Source: Gammaproteobacteria bacterium
Lineage (GTDB): Bacteria > Pseudomonadota > Gammaproteobacteria > GRL18
Length of the DNA: 9,536 bases
Assembly: GCA_023144715.1 (NCBI GenBank)
Contig: JAGLFC010000032.1
Location: 1 to 9,536, forward strand
Direction: 5' to 3'
A program made the position numbers and the translations under genes. This document shows, piece by piece, positions 6,609-9,536 of this stretch (position 1 is its first letter; every line of letters starts with the position of its first letter). Below the pieces are notes generated by a model. That model was not told the DNA's origin. It saw nothing but the letters and a program-made list of their open reading frames with translations, and did no database searches.

Positions 6609-6983
6609 GTGGCGATTCAATTATTAAAAATGCAGTGTCAACATTGTCATGCACAAGAAGCATATAAAATGGGTCATGAGGAGGCTGAAACCAGCATTGA
6701 AAAAGCCACTGATTGCTTTCAAGGAAAAACTCAGATTCAAATACGTTCAATTATAAGAAAACACACCATTAATAGTGCAAAATATGGTTTTTCAGTATTT
6801 ACCTGCCCTGAATGTCAGACTCTTTTTAATCCCTATTCAGTTGAAATTGAGTATGATGATATTATGTTATTCAAACCTTTTCATAAATGTGGTGAATGTA
6901 ATACGACCTTAATACAAGTAGATGATTTAACAAAATCTTATACCTGCCAAAAATGCCAGCAAGTACAATTAGTTAAACAATAA
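6609..6983 (+). CDS. Small protein with four CxxC knuckles (probable double zinc ribbon)
   Basis: A 124-residue cytoplasmic protein with four Cys-x-x-Cys pairs: C10/C13, C66/C69, C94/C97 and C113/C116. The last two pairs make a classic zinc ribbon (HKCGEC...YTCQKC). The first two may form a second ribbon interrupted by a polar helical insert (about 20-58, with an extra Cys36). There is no signal peptide or membrane segment. The start is GTG 6609, chosen because AGGAA at 6598-6602 stands 6 bases before it; no in-frame ATG gives a full N-terminal knuckle. It is 45 bases after the cold-shock-domain gene and may be co-transcribed. I do not recognise a named family. A role in nucleic-acid or protein binding would be typical of zinc ribbons but is only inference. 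Confidence 0.8.
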   Translation: MAIQLLKMQCQHCHAQEAYKMGHEEAETSIEKATDCFQGKTQIQIRSIIRKHTINSAKYGFSVFTCPECQTLFNPYSVEIEYDDIMLFKPFHKCGECNTTLIQVDDLTKSYTCQKCQQVQLVKQ

Positions 6984-6987
6984 ACTA

Positions 6988-7004
6988 TGCACTATTTTAG
7001 TGCA
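6988..7004 (+). promoter_or_regulatory. NtrC-type enhancer site upstream of glnN
   Basis: TGCACTATTTTAGTGCA is a perfect 7+3+7 palindrome that matches the NtrC core GCAC-N7-GTGC exactly, as in the enhancers of enteric glnA. It lies 86 bases before the -24 element of the sigma-54 promoter, within the normal enhancer range. It begins only 5 bases after the stop of the zinc-knuckle gene. It is followed by A residues, not T, so it is not a rho-independent terminator for that gene. Confidence 0.75.
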
Positions 7005-7090
7005 AAAAAATATATTATCATCATAATAAATAATTGTTTTATGCTTTTATTAAATGCCCATCTCTTATAACAATTAAAATCTTATGTTAA

Positions 7091-7106
7091 TGGTATAATA
7101 TTTGCT
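7091..7106 (+). promoter_or_regulatory. Sigma-54 (-24/-12) promoter for glnN
   Basis: TGGTATAATATTTGCT keeps the invariant GG (7092-7093) and GC (7104-7105) with exactly 10 bases between them, and the TTGCT of the -12 element. The CAC after TGG is not conserved. Expected transcription start is near 7117, about 49 bases before the glnN ATG. The spacer also contains a perfect sigma-70 -10 box (TATAAT, 7094-7099) without a good -35. Confidence 0.65.
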
Positions 7107-7165
7107 TTATACTTTCTTATGACAAGCAATCCTTTAATAAACTTAATAGCCAAGGAACCATCATA

Positions 7166-9337
7166 ATGAGTGGAAATGAATCACGCCTTCAAGCAATTTA
7201 TCAAATTACCAATCGTGAGCCTTCAGCATCGGATAAAACCGAACCGCTAGGCAATATCTGGGCATGCGATGTCTTTAATCTCGCCACGATGGAAGACTCT
7301 CTATCAAAAAATGCTTATAAAGCCATCAAGAAAACTGTACAAACAGGTCAAGCACTTGATCCAGCAACCGCTGATATTGTTGCTGCTGCTATGAAAGAAT
7401 GGGCACTTGCTAAAGGGGTTAAATTTTACTCTCACGTATTTTATCCACTTACTAATGTTACTGCTGAAAAACATGATGGTTTTATTATTACTAATTCTGA
7501 TGGCCATGCTATTAATGAATTTACCGGCAGTTTATTAATTAAAGGCGAGCCTGATGGCTCATCATTCCCTAATGGCAGTATTCGTATGACCAATGCGGCA
7601 CGTGGTTATACTGCATGGGATCCTACTAGCCCTGTCTATATCCAACATACGGATAATGGCTCTACTCTTATGATCCCTTGTGTATTCATGTCATGGACAG
7701 GTGAAGCACTGGATAAAAAAATCCCATTATTACGCTCTAATGATGCCATGAATAAGGCAGGTAACAGAGTTTTATCTTTAATGGGCGAAGATGAGATTGC
7801 TCCGTTAAACTCAAGCTGTGGTGCAGAACAAGAATACTTCCTAGTTGATTCTAACTTTGCCAATAGCCGTCCTGATTTATTATTAACAGGTCGTACCTTA
7901 TTTGGTGCCGCATCGGCTAAAGGTCAGCAATTTGATGATCATTATTTTGGTGCGATTCCTGCTCGTGTTCAAGTTTATATGCAGGATGTTGAAGATCAAC
8001 TCTATCGTTTAGGTATTCCAGCAAAAACTCACCACAATGAAGTCGCTCCTGGTCAATTTGAAATTGCCCCTTATTTTGAAGCCGCTAATGTTGCTGCTGA
8101 TCATCAACAATTAATGATGACCACTTTAAAAGCAACGGCTAAACGTCATGGTTTTATTTGTTTACTTCATGAGAAGCCATTTGCAGGTATTAATGGTTCT
8201 GGTAAGCACGTTAACTGGTCAGTGGGTAACTCAACTCAAGGTAATTTACTGGATCCAGGTCAAACTCCACATGATAACTTAAACTTTTTATTATTTTGTG
8301 GTGCTGTGATTCGTGGTGTGCATAAATTTGGTCCTCTATTACGTTCTGTAATTGCTTCTGCGGGTAATGATCATCGTTTAGGTGCAAATGAAGCGCCTCC
8401 AGCAATTTTATCTGTTTATTTGGGTGATCAATTAGAAAAAGTTTTCCAAGACATTAAAGATGGCAAGCTTACTGATAGTCAAGCAGGCGGTGAAATGGAT
8501 CTTGGTTTGTCTCAAATTCTTAATTTTGACCGTGATCCGGGTGATCGTAATCGTACCTCTCCTTTTGCTTTCACAGGTAATCGTTTTGAGTTCCGCGCTG
8601 TAGGTTCAGCACAATCAGTTTCAGGCCCTTTAGTGGCAATGAATACTATGTTGGCTGATTCATTAATTTGGATTGCTGATAAGCTTGAAGTGGCTCTAAA
8701 AAATGGTGATCAAACTCAGGCGGTTATCAGCGTACTACAAGAACTGATGAATGATCATGGTCATGCGGTATTTGGTGGTGATGGTTATTCGAGCGAATGG
8801 CATGAAGAAGCGGTTGCTAAACGTGGTTTAAAGAATATTCCAACTACAGCCGATGCGTTACCAGCATTGCAAGAAGCATCTGTTAAAGAATTATTTGAAA
8901 GTACAGGTGTTCTTTCTCCAGTTGAATTAGCCAGTCGTTATGAAGTCTATGCTGAACAGTATGTTCTATCTCTTGAAGTAGAAGCTAAAGTTGTGATTGA
9001 TATGGCTAAAACCACTATCTATCCTGCTGCTGTTCGTTATTTATCTGATCTGTCTATGGCAAATGCGGGCTTATCTGAGATGGGTCTTGAAATGGATAAT
9101 AGCACAGCCAGTGCTGTTTCGGCAGCCACCAATGCTATGATGACTGCTGTTGCTCAGTTAAGTAAAGCAATGGAAAAGGAAGAATTTTCAGATACTGAAG
9201 CACAGATGCAGTATTTTGCAAATGATATTCTAAGTTTAATGAATGAGGTGCGTCTACATGCCGATACTTTAGAAACTGAAGTATCTGATGAATTATGGCC
9301 ACTACCTAAGTATCAAGAAATGTTGTTTATTAAGTAA
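7166..9337 (+). CDS. glnN: Type III glutamine synthetase
   Basis: Makes glutamine from glutamate, ammonia and ATP in the cytoplasm. The length of 723 residues is typical of GSIII and far above GSI (about 470). Family blocks appear in order. An N-terminal GSIII-specific region comes first (FYPLTNVTAEKHDGFI near 92-107; EFTGSLLIKGEPDGSSFPNG near 118-137). Then come GAEQEYFLVD (219-228, metal-binding Glu), KTHHNEVAPGQFEIAP (287-302), HEKPFAGINGSGKHVNWS (335-352), NDHRLGANEAPPAI (401-414), and RNRTSPFAFTGNRFEFRAVGS (461-481). The C-terminal part is helical, as usual in this class. AAGGA lies 9 bases before the ATG. Upstream NtrC-type and sigma-54 elements predict induction under nitrogen limitation, and a strong hairpin follows. 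Identification is secure. Confidence 0.97.
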   Translation: MSGNESRLQAIYQITNREPSASDKTEPLGNIWACDVFNLATMEDSLSKNAYKAIKKTVQTGQALDPATADIVAAAMKEWALAKGVKFYSHVFYPLTNVTAEKHDGFIITNSDGHAINEFTGSLLIKGEPDGSSFPNGSIRMTNAARGYTAWDPTSPVYIQHTDNGSTLMIPCVFMSWTGEALDKKIPLLRSNDAMNKAGNRVLSLMGEDEIAPLNSSCGAEQEYFLVDSNFANSRPDLLLTGRTLFGAASAKGQQFDDHYFGAIPARVQVYMQDVEDQLYRLGIPAKTHHNEVAPGQFEIAPYFEAANVAADHQQLMMTTLKATAKRHGFICLLHEKPFAGINGSGKHVNWSVGNSTQGNLLDPGQTPHDNLNFLLFCGAVIRGVHKFGPLLRSVIASAGNDHRLGANEAPPAILSVYLGDQLEKVFQDIKDGKLTDSQAGGEMDLGLSQILNFDRDPGDRNRTSPFAFTGNRFEFRAVGSAQSVSGPLVAMNTMLADSLIWIADKLEVALKNGDQTQAVISVLQELMNDHGHAVFGGDGYSSEWHEEAVAKRGLKNIPTTADALPALQEASVKELFESTGVLSPVELASRYEVYAEQYVLSLEVEAKVVIDMAKTTIYPAAVRYLSDLSMANAGLSEMGLEMDNSTASAVSAATNAMMTAVAQLSKAMEKEEFSDTEAQMQYFANDILSLMNEVRLHADTLETEVSDELWPLPKYQEMLFIK

Positions 9338-9354
9338 ATTTATTGATAGGCAAT

Positions 9355-9394
9355 AAAAAAGCCCTATAATCATTATTTGGTTATAGGGCTTTTT
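9355..9394. terminator. Bidirectional rho-independent terminator
   Basis: GCCCTATAA (9361-9369) pairs perfectly with TTATAGGGC (9381-9389) around an 11-base loop. The stem is flanked by A6 on the left and T5 on the right, so it works in both directions. It ends glnN transcripts from the left and those of the convergent PEP-CTERM gene from the right. Confidence 0.92.
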
Positions 9395-9416
9395 CTATGG
9401 GTAAAGAAACGTTTTA

Positions 9417-9536
9417 TTAAGCCTGTATATTACGGCGTTTTTGTACAGACAATAAAACAATAGAAAAGAGCATTAGAAGATAGCTAGAAGGCTCTGGAAT
9501 TTCTCCAGTAACGACCTCTACAAATCCACTATTTGC
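9417..9536 (-). CDS. PEP-CTERM protein, C-terminal end only
   Basis: Only the last 39 residues are in the window, read on the minus strand. They form a textbook PEP-CTERM sorting signal: the motif IPEPSS, a hydrophobic helix (YLLMLFSIVLLSV) and the basic tail QKRRNIQA before TAA. Such proteins are exported and processed at the PEP motif by an exosortase (EpsH-type), then typically released to the surface or the exopolysaccharide matrix. The body of the protein lies outside the window, so its function cannot be stated. Its transcript would end at the shared terminator 9355-9394. Confidence 0.85.
   Translation of the reverse strand, partial: ANSGFVEVVTGEIPEPSSYLLMLFSIVLLSVQKRRNIQA

Noticed and set aside
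6988..7010. Hairpin after the zinc-knuckle gene as its rho-independent terminator
   Set aside because: The stem is followed by A residues on the plus strand, not T, and the minus strand has no gene to end here. The palindrome fits the NtrC consensus much better.

Overview
The window is AT-rich, densely coded bacterial DNA, most likely from a gammaproteobacterium. The signs are an lptM-type small lipoprotein directly before lysA, a bacterial GMP synthase, a sigma-54/NtrC-type control region before a glutamine synthetase, and a PEP-CTERM sorting tail (which implies an exosortase system) at the right edge. The AT-rich composition together with PEP-CTERM would suit an environmental lineage such as a sulfur- or methane-oxidiser relative, but nothing here fixes the genus.

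Layout. (1) 1-794, minus: N-terminal 264 residues of GMP synthase (guaA), cut by the window edge. (2) 947-4141, plus, divergent from guaA: a tight four-gene set. It holds two paralogous membrane-anchored von Willebrand A (VWA) proteins sharing an unusual N-terminal FLD(I/V)xxCGFGA membrane segment, an LpoB-like outer-membrane lipoprotein, and a small helical protein of unknown function. (3) 4142-4583: a gene-free AT-rich stretch carrying a probable promoter. (4) 4584-5997: lptM lipoprotein and lysA (diaminopimelate decarboxylase), not followed by the usual dapF. (5) 6123-6983: a membrane-anchored cold-shock-domain protein and a small protein with four CxxC knuckles. (6) 6984-9337: a type III glutamine synthetase (glnN) behind a perfect NtrC-like palindrome and a correctly spaced sigma-54 promoter. 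(7) 9355-9394: a strong bidirectional terminator. (8) 9417-9536, minus: the last 39 residues of a PEP-CTERM protein.

The most intriguing unit is the VWA operon. The single membrane helix of each VWA protein looks like the ion-conducting helix of ExbD/TolR/MotB-type stator subunits (hydrophobic-hydrophobic-Asp at the membrane entry). Behind it come a coiled coil and then a periplasmic VWA domain with a metal-binding site. An LpoB-like lipoprotein in the same operon suggests an envelope-spanning device that may touch peptidoglycan synthesis. No ExbB/TolQ/MotA partner is encoded here, so one would have to lie elsewhere in the genome. The second clear point is the regulatory region of glnN, which predicts induction under nitrogen limitation.
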